From Bacillota bacterium (lineage in GTDB: Bacteria; Bacillota; Clostridia; Christensenellales; UMGS416), in NCBI GenBank assembly GCA_023421955.1, contig JAEZSE010000001.1, forward strand, positions 1 to 64,000: a DNA stretch of 64,000 bases, in the 5' to 3' direction. Positions 1 through 6,840 of this stretch are shown one piece after another. Positions within the stretch are counted from its first letter, which is position 1, and each line of letters opens with the position of its first letter. Below the pieces are notes generated by a model that was given only the letters and a program-made list of their open reading frames with translations, did not search any database and had not been told where the DNA came from. The position numbers and the translations under genes are program-made.

Positions 1-309
1 ATGCTGGATCTTGCCAGACAGCTGCATGAGCGCAAGGCCCGGCGCGTGTTTGTGTTTGCCACCTTTGGCCTGTTCTGCGACGGCATGGATAAGTTTGACG
101 AAGCATATGCATCGGGCTTTATTAGCAAGGTTTTCACAACCAACCTGGTATATCGCAGCCCGGAGCTTTTGAAGCGCCCCTGGTATCAGGAGGTGGATAT
201 GTCTAAATACATCGCCTACATCATTGACACGCTGAACCGCGATACGTCCATCAGCAACCTTTTGAACCCTGTGGAGCGCATTACGGCGCTTATCCAAAAC
301 AAGCGTTAG
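1..309 (+). CDS. prs: Ribose-phosphate pyrophosphokinase (PRPP synthetase), C-terminal part
   Basis: Only the last 102 codons lie in the window; the gene starts upstream, so the ATG at position 1 is probably an internal methionine. The visible part matches the C-terminal catalytic domain of PRPP synthetase: a FATFGLF strand, KFDEAY, FTTNLVY, then EVDMSKYIAYIIDTLN and the closing SNLLNP motif. The enzyme makes 5-phosphoribosyl-1-pyrophosphate from ribose 5-phosphate and ATP for nucleotide, histidine and tryptophan synthesis in the cytoplasm. It stops with TAG at 307-309. The next gene has its own promoter immediately downstream, so the two are probably not co-regulated. Confidence 0.9.
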   Translation: MLDLARQLHERKARRVFVFATFGLFCDGMDKFDEAYASGFISKVFTTNLVYRSPELLKRPWYQEVDMSKYIAYIIDTLNRDTSISNLLNPVERITALIQNKR

Positions 310-324
310 CATGATGCAAAAGAT

Positions 325-353
325 TTGACGCTGCCCCACGCCCGGTGTAAAAT
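325..353 (+). promoter_or_regulatory. Sigma-A-type promoter for the gene at 383
   Basis: TTGACG (325-330) and TAAAAT (348-353) are separated by 17 bases. This is a near-consensus housekeeping promoter lying 30 bases before the start codon of the following small gene. Confidence 0.6.
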
Positions 354-382
354 ACTGCCATATGTTGCATGGAGGTACAGAC

Positions 383-682
383 ATGGCAGATTTCTCGTGC
401 ACGCTGACGTTTCAGAATTTCCCCACGGAAGTTAGCCCCGGCTCCATGATCAAGACTGCTGCCGAGGTTTCAGACAACACAGCACCCGTGCGCAGCGTGA
501 TTTTCTCTGTGGACGCTTATGGCATCCGCCAGAGTTTCAAAAAGGAAAGTGACAACAGGTTCGCGCTAAACTTCATGGTGCCGTATGACGCGCCCCGGGG
601 CAACTACAAGGTGTCTGTGTGGGCCGTGAGTGAAGACGGCGATAAGAGCACCGTACAGATGCTGCAAATTGCCGTGAAGTAG
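383..682 (+). CDS. Small protein with an immunoglobulin-like beta-sandwich pattern, unknown function
   Basis: A 99-residue protein starting at the ATG at 383, chosen because GGAGGT lies 7 bases ahead; the upstream in-frame ATG at 362 has no ribosome binding site. The sequence has alternating hydrophobic strands and ends with phrases such as APRGNYKVSVWAVSEDGD and STVQMLQIAVK, the pattern of an Ig-like or cadherin-like domain in which a strand describes a 'change during the event'. There is no signal peptide, membrane segment or catalytic motif. It is monocistronic, with its own promoter and a clear terminator. I do not recognise a named family; a ligand- or protein-binding role is only a guess from the fold. 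Confidence 0.6.
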   Translation: MADFSCTLTFQNFPTEVSPGSMIKTAAEVSDNTAPVRSVIFSVDAYGIRQSFKKESDNRFALNFMVPYDAPRGNYKVSVWAVSEDGDKSTVQMLQIAVK

Positions 683-700
683 CCCATAATCTGGCTTCTG

Positions 701-726
701 AGCTCCCGCATGCCGGGAGCTTTTTC
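701..726 (+). terminator. Intrinsic terminator
   Basis: AGCTCCCG (701-708) pairs with CGGGAGCT (714-721) across a five-base loop and is followed by a run of T. It ends the small gene at 383-682. Confidence 0.8.
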
Positions 727-787
727 ATTTCTTGCCTGTGATAACCGGGCTCAGTGGCTCATAAGCTTGAGGGAGGGGGTGCGAGCC

Positions 788-1054
788 ATGTCCAATTCCT
801 CGGACATCCGCCAGAAAGACGTGATCAACATCATCAACGGCCGCCGCCTGGGCACCATCGTCGACATGAACTTCAGCCCTGACGGGCGGATCAGCTCCAT
901 TGCCGTGCCTGGACCGTTCAATGTGATGAACCTCTTCCGGGGCACTCGTGCCGATGTGGTGATTCCTTGGGAGTGCATTGTGAAGATCGGCGAGGATGTC
1001 ATTCTTGTGCGCATCAACGAGCCCGGCGGTGACGCTGCGCAGGAGGGGAGATAA
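788..1054 (+). CDS. ylmC: YlmC/YmxH family PRC-barrel sporulation-type protein
   Basis: An 88-residue protein. The ATG at 788 is preferred because GGGAGGGGG lies just ahead; the open frame extends further upstream without a better start. It matches the short PRC-barrel YlmC/YmxH family of spore-forming Firmicutes: DVINIINGRRLGTIVD at the N terminus, a central GRISSIAVPGP and the closing IPWECIVKIGEDVILVRI. Members are often annotated as sporulation proteins, but their biochemical role is not settled. There is no membrane segment. A GC-rich hairpin follows (1074-1099), and the nrdR promoter begins about 50 bases beyond it. Confidence 0.85.
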   Translation: MSNSSDIRQKDVINIINGRRLGTIVDMNFSPDGRISSIAVPGPFNVMNLFRGTRADVVIPWECIVKIGEDVILVRINEPGGDAAQEGR

Positions 1055-1073
1055 TCCTGACAGGCCTCATAAC

Positions 1074-1099
1074 CCGGTGGCAGTTGCTCCTGCCACCGG
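1074..1099 (+). terminator. Terminator-like hairpin after ylmC
   Basis: CCGGTGGCAG (1074-1083) pairs perfectly with CTGCCACCGG (1090-1099) around a six-base loop. The T tract behind it is poor (CTTATCC), so termination may be partial. Confidence 0.5.
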
Positions 1100-1150
1100 C
1101 TTATCCTGTGCCTTTACGTTAAAATCTGAAAATACATGTTGCGCAACAAA

Positions 1151-1180
1151 TGGACATGGTATTACAATATATGGTATAAT
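1151..1180 (+). promoter_or_regulatory. nrdR promoter with an NrdR-box-like palindrome
   Basis: TGGACA (1151-1156), an 18-base spacer and a perfect TATAAT (1175-1180). The spacer and -10 contain TACAATATATGGTA (1163-1176), a near-perfect palindrome that fits the core of the published NrdR box (CwATATaTwG type) at all but one position. The overlap with the -10 would allow repression by NrdR itself. Only one box is visible, whereas nrd operons usually have two. Confidence 0.55.
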
Positions 1181-1212
1181 ACACATCAAGACCACATGGG
1201 GAGGCCTGTGAA

Positions 1213-1665
1213 ATGCGCTGCATGTTCTGCAACCACGTAGACAGTAAGGTCGTGGATTCCCGCCCCACTGAGGATGGTTGGGCCATCCGGCGCAGAAGAG
1301 AGTGCGTGGGCTGCGGCAAGCGCTTCACCACATATGAAAAAATTGAGAACCCCGTGATTTTGGTGGTAAAGAAGGATGGCCGCCGCGAGCCCTTTGACAT
1401 TGAGAAGGTGAAAAAGGGCATCATAAAGGCATGCGAAAAGCGCCCCGTGGCCATCAAGGATATAGACAATCTGGTGTCTGCCATCGAAAAGAAGGTATAT
1501 AACTCTCTGGAGCAGGAGATTTCCACCGATGTGCTTGGCGAGTTGGTGATGGAAGGCTTGAAGGAGCTGGACCAGGTGGCCTATGTGCGTTTCGCCTCGG
1601 TCTATCGCCAGTTCAAGGATATCAATACGTTCCGGGATGAGCTCAACAAGTTGTTATTGGAGTAA
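1213..1665 (+). CDS. nrdR: Transcriptional repressor NrdR
   Basis: A 150-residue protein, the usual family length. The N-terminal zinc ribbon has the pattern CMFC...CVGC (Cys3, Cys6, then a CVGCGKRF pair), with the typical VVDSRPTEDGWAIRRRREC between. An ATP-cone domain follows (about residues 49-139; VVKKDGRREPFD and YVRFASVYRQF are diagnostic). NrdR senses ATP/dATP and represses ribonucleotide reductase genes by binding NrdR boxes. The start is the ATG at 1213 behind GGGGAGG. It is followed after only three bases by pgeF, so the two probably share a transcript. No nrd gene lies in this window. Confidence 0.97.
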   Translation: MRCMFCNHVDSKVVDSRPTEDGWAIRRRRECVGCGKRFTTYEKIENPVILVVKKDGRREPFDIEKVKKGIIKACEKRPVAIKDIDNLVSAIEKKVYNSLEQEISTDVLGELVMEGLKELDQVAYVRFASVYRQFKDINTFRDELNKLLLE

Positions 1666-1668
1666 CGG

Positions 1669-2484
1669 ATGAATTTTGGCGGTTTTACATTGTGCGAGAG
1701 GGACGGCGTGAAGTATTACGCCGTTTCTTTTTTGGAGCAAACCGGGTTGGTGCGGGCTTCGTTCACAACCCGGATTGGTGGGGTGAGCACCGGCGAGACG
1801 GCCACGATGAACTTTTCCACCAAACGCCGCGACACCGTGGAAAACGTGAGGGATAACTACCGCCGCATCTGCCGGGCCGCCGGTTTTTCGGTGGATGGAC
1901 TTGCCGTATCGATCCAGACCCATGGTACAACGGTGCATGAGGTTCTAGACGGAGAAGACGGCCAGGGTGTGTTTGATGACACTCCCAGCGTGGAAGCCGA
2001 TGGGCTGATGACCAACAGGCCCGGCGTGGCGTTGGTCAAGCACAGCGCCGACTGCGTGCCGGTTTATCTGCTGGACACCCGACACCGCGCCATAGCTATG
2101 GTGCATGCTGGCTGGCGGGGCACTGTAAGCCGTATTGCGCAGGAGGCGCTCCGGCGCATGTCAGAAGTATATGGCACACACCCGCAGGACTGCCTGGCCG
2201 CCGTTGGGCCATCCATTGGCCCGTGCTGCTTTGCGGTGGGGGAGGATGTGGCAGACCAGTTTGAAACAGAGTTCCCCGGCTGGGGGTTGGTGGACCGCGC
2301 GGGCGGACAAGCCAAGGTGGACCTGTGGCGCTGCAACGCGAGGCAGCTCATTGAGGCGGGGGTGCCGGAGGATCAGATTGCTGTGGCCAGCGTGTGCACA
2401 GCCTGCGATACTGAGACATTTTATTCTCATCGCAAGGAGCAGGGCCGGTGCGGGGCGATGGTGGCGATCATGGAATTATTATGA
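1669..2484 (+). CDS. pgeF: Purine nucleoside phosphorylase / polyphenol oxidase family (YfiH/YlmD/LACC1)
   Basis: A 271-residue protein of the family once called multicopper polyphenol oxidase and now known to have purine nucleoside phosphorylase and adenosine deaminase activity. Diagnostic motifs are QTHGTTVHEV, EADGLMTN, VKHSADCVPVYLLD, MVHAGWRGTV and the closing GPSIGPCCFAVG, which contain the His and Cys zinc ligands. In Bacillus ylmD sits near cell-division and sporulation genes; here it follows nrdR by three bases, so it is likely in the same operon. The start is the first ATG after the nrdR stop. There is no signal peptide, so it is cytoplasmic. Confidence 0.92.
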   Translation: MNFGGFTLCERDGVKYYAVSFLEQTGLVRASFTTRIGGVSTGETATMNFSTKRRDTVENVRDNYRRICRAAGFSVDGLAVSIQTHGTTVHEVLDGEDGQGVFDDTPSVEADGLMTNRPGVALVKHSADCVPVYLLDTRHRAIAMVHAGWRGTVSRIAQEALRRMSEVYGTHPQDCLAAVGPSIGPCCFAVGEDVADQFETEFPGWGLVDRAGGQAKVDLWRCNARQLIEAGVPEDQIAVASVCTACDTETFYSHRKEQGRCGAMVAIMELL

Positions 2485-2499
2485 TTTCTTAGCCTTGGT

Positions 2500-2991
2500 C
2501 TAAAGTCGTTGTTTTTCGGCATTCATTAAGTTCAGAGCCGCTTTAGCAACGGTGTTGGTTGGATATTGTGTCAATACCTCTTCATAATACTTACGGGCTA
2601 AAACGCCATTGCCAATCTGGGAATGACAGAACGCCATGTTGCATAACGCCATCTCACGGTAGCACATTCTGCTGGAGGAAAGCAGGGTGATACTTCTGAA
2701 TTGATCAATCTTTTGATATTTGGTGAAAAACGAAAGGCTCTTTTCAAATTGCGGGATCGCATCTGCAAAGCGCCCTGCTTTGGTCAGTCGAATGCCTTGC
2801 CGGTGATATCTGGCCAGCGTTTGGCGCAATACCATAACAAGAGCAAGCGTGACCATGCAGCCAAGAATAGCTGACAGGTTGGTATCGGTGGTTACTAGAA
2901 AGAAAAGCAAAGAGAATAAGCCGATCAGCGCGACTTGTATGAGCAGCGATACCCACGCGACCTGATAAACAATCGGTGCTTTGGATGACAT
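2500..2991 (-). CDS. Small membrane protein with a C-terminal tetratricopeptide-like domain
   Basis: A 163-residue protein. Two hydrophobic segments (about residues 11-33 and 37-55) form a hairpin anchor. The remaining 105 residues are helical and resemble TPR repeats: a GRFADAIPQFEKSLSF helix pair, NMAFCHSQIGNGVLARKYYEEVL and TNTVAKAALNLMNAEKQ. It presumably displays a cytoplasmic protein-binding scaffold at the membrane. Its 3' end converges on pgeF with 15 bases between them and no clear hairpin. The ribosome binding site is weak (GAGATG). I do not recognise a specific family and propose no partner. Confidence 0.65.
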   Translation of the reverse strand: MSSKAPIVYQVAWVSLLIQVALIGLFSLLFFLVTTDTNLSAILGCMVTLALVMVLRQTLARYHRQGIRLTKAGRFADAIPQFEKSLSFFTKYQKIDQFRSITLLSSSRMCYREMALCNMAFCHSQIGNGVLARKYYEEVLTQYPTNTVAKAALNLMNAEKQRL

Positions 2992-3057
2992 TGCATCATC
3001 TCAAGTCAAGGTATTTTAAATTATATTGCAATTCTCGATTGAATACCACCCTGAAGG

Positions 3058-3390
3058 TTAAACAAACACCACCTGCACCAACAGCATATACGCCGCTGTG
3101 CCGGCAAAGATGCTGAGGATGCTGTTTCTCTTCCATGCCTGCAGCACAACCACAATTGCCGCCGCGATGAGCTCCGGCAGGCCATGGGGCCAGGCCGATG
3201 GCAGCACATCTTTGAAGCAATAGACCACCAGCATTGCGATCACCGCCGGGGGCAGCGCTCGGCCCAAGTAGGTCACAATCCGGGGCACTGGCTTGTTGCC
3301 GCCGAAGAATAGAAATGGGGTTGCCCGAATGAACACGGTGACGGCAGCCACCACTGCGATCACAATCAGAGCGTATCCTGCGCCTGGCAT
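3058..3390 (-). CDS. azlD: Branched-chain amino acid exporter small subunit, AzlD family
   Basis: A 110-residue membrane protein with four hydrophobic segments, the normal AzlD size. The N terminus has ATPFLFFGGNKPVPRIVTYLGRALPPAVIAMLVVY-type sequence (conserved FxGxxxP and LGRxLPPA), followed by WPHGLPELIAAAIV. AzlD pairs with AzlC to export branched-chain amino acids or analogues. Its start lies inside the 3' end of azlC (25-base overlap), which implies translational coupling in one operon. Confidence 0.88.
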   Translation of the reverse strand: MPGAGYALIVIAVVAAVTVFIRATPFLFFGGNKPVPRIVTYLGRALPPAVIAMLVVYCFKDVLPSAWPHGLPELIAAAIVVVLQAWKRNSILSIFAGTAAYMLLVQVVFV

Positions 3391-4103
3391 GATTCTGCCA
3401 CCTCCTCGTGTTTAGTTTCCTCCAGCTTGCGTTCCACCGGCCTCCTGAGCGCCATCAATGCCACGGCGATCATCATCATGGCCGGTAGGATGAAATCCTT
3501 TGCGCCAAAGACCAGCAGCGCCGCAGTGCTCAATAGCAGCCCGGCCAGCGCCGGCAGCTTGGTGGGTGATCCGCGCCATTGCTCCACGAAGATAACCAGA
3601 AACAGCGCTGTCAGCGCAAACTCAATGCCCTTGGTGTCAAAGGGCAACACCGGCCCGATGAGTGCGCCCAATGTTGTGCCCGCCACCCAATAGCACTGGT
3701 CCAGCAACGCGATCCAAAACATGAACTGCAGACTGTCTACCCCCTCCGGGGCTTTGGCACCACATAACAACGAGAAGGTTTCGTCGGTCAGTGAAAAAAC
3801 CATATAGGGCATCCGTTTGCCCATCCTGCGGAATCTCTCGACAAACGGGATGCCATAAAACAAATGCCTGGCATTGATCAGCAACGTCAGCAATGCGATG
3901 GAGAGCATGTCAAAGCTGCCATCCATGAATTTGATGGCGAAAAATTGCATGGACCCGGCATAGACGAACATGCTCATCGCCGTGGCCAGAAGCGGGTGTT
4001 GCCCGGTCTGGCGGAACAGCACGCCGAACGCGAACCCGCAAAACAGGTAGCCTGCCATGACCGGCAGCGTGCAGGGGAGGGCAGCTTTCAGTGCTTTTTT
4101 CAT
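3366..4103 (-). CDS. azlC: Branched-chain amino acid exporter large subunit, AzlC family
   Basis: A 245-residue protein with multiple membrane segments. The start at 4103 is chosen because AAGGAAG lies about 10 bases upstream and the protein then begins MKKALKAALPCTLPVMAGY; the longer open frame runs back across the divergent gene's start. Family motifs are GYLFCGFAFGVLFRQTG, FVYAGSMQFFAIKFM, LINARHLFYGIPF and DETFSLL. It forms the export channel with AzlD. An unusually long hydrophilic tail (KLEETKHEEVAESCQAQDTL) covers the azlD start. It is transcribed divergently from the nucleoside phosphorylase at 4189. Confidence 0.9.
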   Translation of the reverse strand: MKKALKAALPCTLPVMAGYLFCGFAFGVLFRQTGQHPLLATAMSMFVYAGSMQFFAIKFMDGSFDMLSIALLTLLINARHLFYGIPFVERFRRMGKRMPYMVFSLTDETFSLLCGAKAPEGVDSLQFMFWIALLDQCYWVAGTTLGALIGPVLPFDTKGIEFALTALFLVIFVEQWRGSPTKLPALAGLLLSTAALLVFGAKDFILPAMMMIAVALMALRRPVERKLEETKHEEVAESCQAQDTL

Positions 4104-4188
4104 CCTGGCTTGCTTCCTTGGTGGATTTGAGAGATAGTATATCATTCGGGTGATGGGTAGAAAACCTAAAAAACGGGGAGGTACATAT

Positions 4189-4956
4189 ATGTTGGAACGG
4201 GAATTCCCAATCCTGGAATTTGACGAGGACAGATCCGCCTTCATCAGGCCGGAAAACATCATTCAACCGGTTGATGTTTCAGAGCGGTGTGTGTTGTGCT
4301 TCTTTCCAGAGGCAATTGAGAGGATCTTAATGGGGCATCCAAACAGGATCGCTGCGCAGTTCACAGCTGAATCACTTGAATTCCCCTTGTATGAGCTGGA
4401 CTATAAGGGCAGGAAGGTGGCGCTAATGCAAGCTGGAGTGGGCGCGCCGATCGCAGCCGCACAAATCGAGGAGTTGACCGCTTTTGGGTGCAGGAAGTAT
4501 GTTGCCTGCGGCAGCTGCGGTGTGCTGCAAAAGGAGATCGCGGTGGGCCACTTGATTCTCCCAACATCGGCTGTCCGTGATGAGGGCACCTCATACCACT
4601 ATGTCAAGCCATCGAGGGAGATACAGGCCGACCCCAAGGCCATCGATGCCATCGAGAATGTGTTGTTGGAGCGAAATGTGCCATTCATCAAAGGGAAGAC
4701 ATGGACAACAGACGCATTCTATCGGGAGACTGCCGCGAAAGTTCGCAAGCGCAAAGAGGAAGGTTGCATTACGGTTGAGATGGAAGCTTCTGCCTATATG
4801 GCCGTGTCTCAGTATAACAATGTGGAGTTCGGCCAGATCCTTTATGCCGGCGACAACTTGGGCGGTGATGTTTGGGATAGCCGTAACTTCGCCAGCAGAG
4901 TTGAGATCAGGGAGTATGTGCTCGGCCTTGCGTTGGATGCATGCCTTCAGATGTAG
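4189..4956 (+). CDS. Nucleoside phosphorylase (PNP/UDP phosphorylase superfamily)
   Basis: A 255-residue protein. The start at 4189 follows GGGGAGGT with good spacing, giving MLEREFPILEFDED. It belongs to the PNP_UDP_1 superfamily: a glycine-rich phosphate-binding segment (MQAGVGAPIAAAQIEEL), CGSCGVLQKEIAVGHLILP, and the C-terminal ribose-contacting VEMEASAYMAV. It cleaves a nucleoside with phosphate to base plus pentose 1-phosphate. The substrate cannot be fixed from sequence; uridine phosphorylase-like and purine phosphorylase-like members share these motifs. It is monocistronic, and the glmM promoter follows 113 bases later. Confidence 0.85.
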   Translation: MLEREFPILEFDEDRSAFIRPENIIQPVDVSERCVLCFFPEAIERILMGHPNRIAAQFTAESLEFPLYELDYKGRKVALMQAGVGAPIAAAQIEELTAFGCRKYVACGSCGVLQKEIAVGHLILPTSAVRDEGTSYHYVKPSREIQADPKAIDAIENVLLERNVPFIKGKTWTTDAFYRETAAKVRKRKEEGCITVEMEASAYMAVSQYNNVEFGQILYAGDNLGGDVWDSRNFASRVEIREYVLGLALDACLQM

Positions 4957-5069
4957 GCCAAGCGCTTTGCTCATGCGATTTTCAGAGGGCACGTATGTTT
5001 GTTATTCCTGGAAGATATTGCCGAATATGAACGAACGGTAAACTTTCAACCAATATGGACGATACCAAT

Positions 5070-5098
5070 TTGCCTTCATGAGCATAATGTGGTAAAAT
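5070..5098 (+). promoter_or_regulatory. glmM promoter
   Basis: TTGCCT (5070-5075), 17 bases, then TAAAAT (5093-5098), 32 bases before the glmM start codon. Confidence 0.6.
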
Positions 5099-5129
5099 CC
5101 ATCCAATGCATGTGCGGGAGGAATCCCTT

Positions 5130-6479
5130 TTGGCAAGATTATTCGGCACCGATGGTGTGCGCGGCGTGGCCGGAACCGAGTTGGACGCTGTGCTGGCCTA
5201 TGATTTGGGCCGCGCCGGCGCATATCTGTTGAGTTTGGGCACAAAGCGCCCCAGGATCCTGGTGGGCCGTGATACCCGCATTTCCGGCCAGATGCTGGAA
5301 GCTGCACTGTCTGCTGGTATCTGCTCGGTGGGGGCGGACGTGCTGTCTGTGGGCATCATGCCCACACCCGCTGTGGCATGGCTCACCCGCAAATACGGCT
5401 GCGATGCCGCTGTGGTGATTTCCGCATCCCACAACCCCATGGAATACAACGGCATCAAGTTTTTTGACGGCAACGGCCTCAAGCTGCCGGACGCTGTGGA
5501 GGATCGCATTGAGGAGCTCATCGGCGATAAGGTGGACGAGCTGCCCAAAGCATCCGGCGCCGACATGGGCACGATTGTGCATGTGGAACGGGCGGAAGAC
5601 GATTACATTGAATTTCTAAAATCCCTGATGGACGTGAGCGTAAAGGGTGTGCAGGTGGTGCTGGACTGTGCAAACGGTGCTGCACACCACATTGCCCCAA
5701 GGCTGTTTCGCGAGCTGGGTGCCAAGGTGCTTTCGCTCTATGACGAGCCAGACGGCTGCAACATCAATGAGAATTGCGGCTCCACCCATACCGAGCACAT
5801 CCAGAACATTGTGCGCGAAACCGGTGCCGATATCGGTTTTGCCTTTGACGGTGACGCAGACCGCATGCTCGCCATTGATGGCAACGGCGAGCTGATTGAC
5901 GGCGACGGGATTATGGCCATCTGTGCACTGGATATGAAGGAGCGGGGCTTGCTTGCCGGCAACACGCTGGTGATGACGGTGATGAGCAACCTGGGCCTGC
6001 GGGTCGCGATGGAGAATGCCGGGATCGGTGTTTCCGTGACTGGTGTGGGCGACCGATATGTGCTTGAACGGATGCTCGAGCAAGGCTATTGCATCGGGGG
6101 CGAGCAATCGGGCCATGTGATTTTCCTGTCTGACAACACCACCGGCGACGGGCTGGTGAGCGCCGTGCGGCTGCTTTCAGCCGTGAAGCGCAGCGGTAAG
6201 CCGCTATGCCAGTGCAAGCGGGTGATGGACGTATACCCCCAAGTGCTCAAGAATGTGACCCTCGCCAGCAACGAAGGCAAGGAATTATTCAAGGCTGACG
6301 CCGCCATCGCGGACCTCATCAAAGACATTGAGGAAAGCTATGCCGGCCGGGGCAGGGTGCTCGTTCGCGCCTCCGGCACAGAGCCGTTGATCCGTGTGAT
6401 GGTGGAGGGGGCAGATGAGCAAAAGGTGAACCGCGACGCAGAGGTCTTGGCAGAGTTGATCCGGGAGAGGCTGGGGTAA
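5130..6479 (+). CDS. glmM: Phosphoglucosamine mutase GlmM
   Basis: A 449-residue protein starting at TTG 5130, behind GGGAGG at the right distance; the TTG gives the canonical N terminus MARLFGTDGVRG, whereas the upstream ATG at 5106 would add eight foreign residues. The phosphoserine loop ISASHNP places the active Ser at about residue 100. The metal-binding DGDADR and the C-terminal phosphate-binding VRASGTEPLIRVM are intact. GlmM converts glucosamine 6-phosphate to glucosamine 1-phosphate for UDP-GlcNAc and peptidoglycan. It lies directly upstream of glmS, so successive enzymes of the pathway are adjacent, separated by the glmS ribozyme leader. Confidence 0.97.
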   Translation: MARLFGTDGVRGVAGTELDAVLAYDLGRAGAYLLSLGTKRPRILVGRDTRISGQMLEAALSAGICSVGADVLSVGIMPTPAVAWLTRKYGCDAAVVISASHNPMEYNGIKFFDGNGLKLPDAVEDRIEELIGDKVDELPKASGADMGTIVHVERAEDDYIEFLKSLMDVSVKGVQVVLDCANGAAHHIAPRLFRELGAKVLSLYDEPDGCNINENCGSTHTEHIQNIVRETGADIGFAFDGDADRMLAIDGNGELIDGDGIMAICALDMKERGLLAGNTLVMTVMSNLGLRVAMENAGIGVSVTGVGDRYVLERMLEQGYCIGGEQSGHVIFLSDNTTGDGLVSAVRLLSAVKRSGKPLCQCKRVMDVYPQVLKNVTLASNEGKELFKADAAIADLIKDIEESYAGRGRVLVRASGTEPLIRVMVEGADEQKVNRDAEVLAELIRERLG

Positions 6480-6517
6480 AGTTACTGAAAGGAGTTGATG
6501 TGACGTTCGGCACGGCT

Positions 6518-6757
6518 CACAACTGAATAAAGCGCCGGAAAACGGAAGACCACAGCGGAAGCACTGTGAGCCGTTTTGACGAGGACGGGGTTATTCGAAA
6601 TATTCGGCGGGTTTCCCCGCGGAGGCATCGCCATCCGACAAAGCATGCTGAAAGCCGCTCGGCAACGGGCGGGACAACCAGCAGCGGGCGATCAGGACGC
6701 AAGGCCATCAGGCGGAGCGCGTTGTTTGTGCACAACCGCATTCCCTGTGGCGGGGTT
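6518..6757 (+). ncRNA. glmS ribozyme / glucosamine-6-phosphate riboswitch
   Basis: The 361-base gap before glmS holds a recognisable glmS ribozyme. The self-cleavage site is A6531/G6532 in AAAGCGCC. The conserved core follows: TTGACGAGGA (6578-6587 region), GGGGTTATTCGA, then ATTCGGCGGG with a paired CCCCGC strand, just as in known Bacillus and Thermoanaerobacter examples. Downstream, ATCGCC pairs with GGCGAT as P3, and GTTGT/ACAAC (from 6721) forms a hairpin in the P4 region. GlcN6P acts as cofactor for cleavage and lowers glmS mRNA. The 3' limit is approximate. Confidence 0.9.
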
Positions 6758-6776
6758 TGTTTCACGACCCTTCACC

Positions 6777-6801
6777 AGAGCGCGTTTAGCGCTCTTTTTT
6801 A
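6777..6801 (+). terminator. Intrinsic terminator between the glmS ribozyme and glmS
   Basis: AGAGCGC (6777-6783) pairs with GCGCTCT (6789-6795) across GTTTA and is followed directly by a T run (6795-6800), 40 bases before the glmS start. It would stop transcripts coming from glmM and the ribozyme unless bypassed. Confidence 0.7.
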
Positions 6802-6840
6802 TTGCACAAAATATGAAACAAGCTGGAGGAAACTTATATT

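Noticed and set aside
4591..4992. Minus-strand frame opposite the nucleoside phosphorylase
   Set aside because: No ribosome binding site and no recognisable protein features; the plus-strand gene is well supported.
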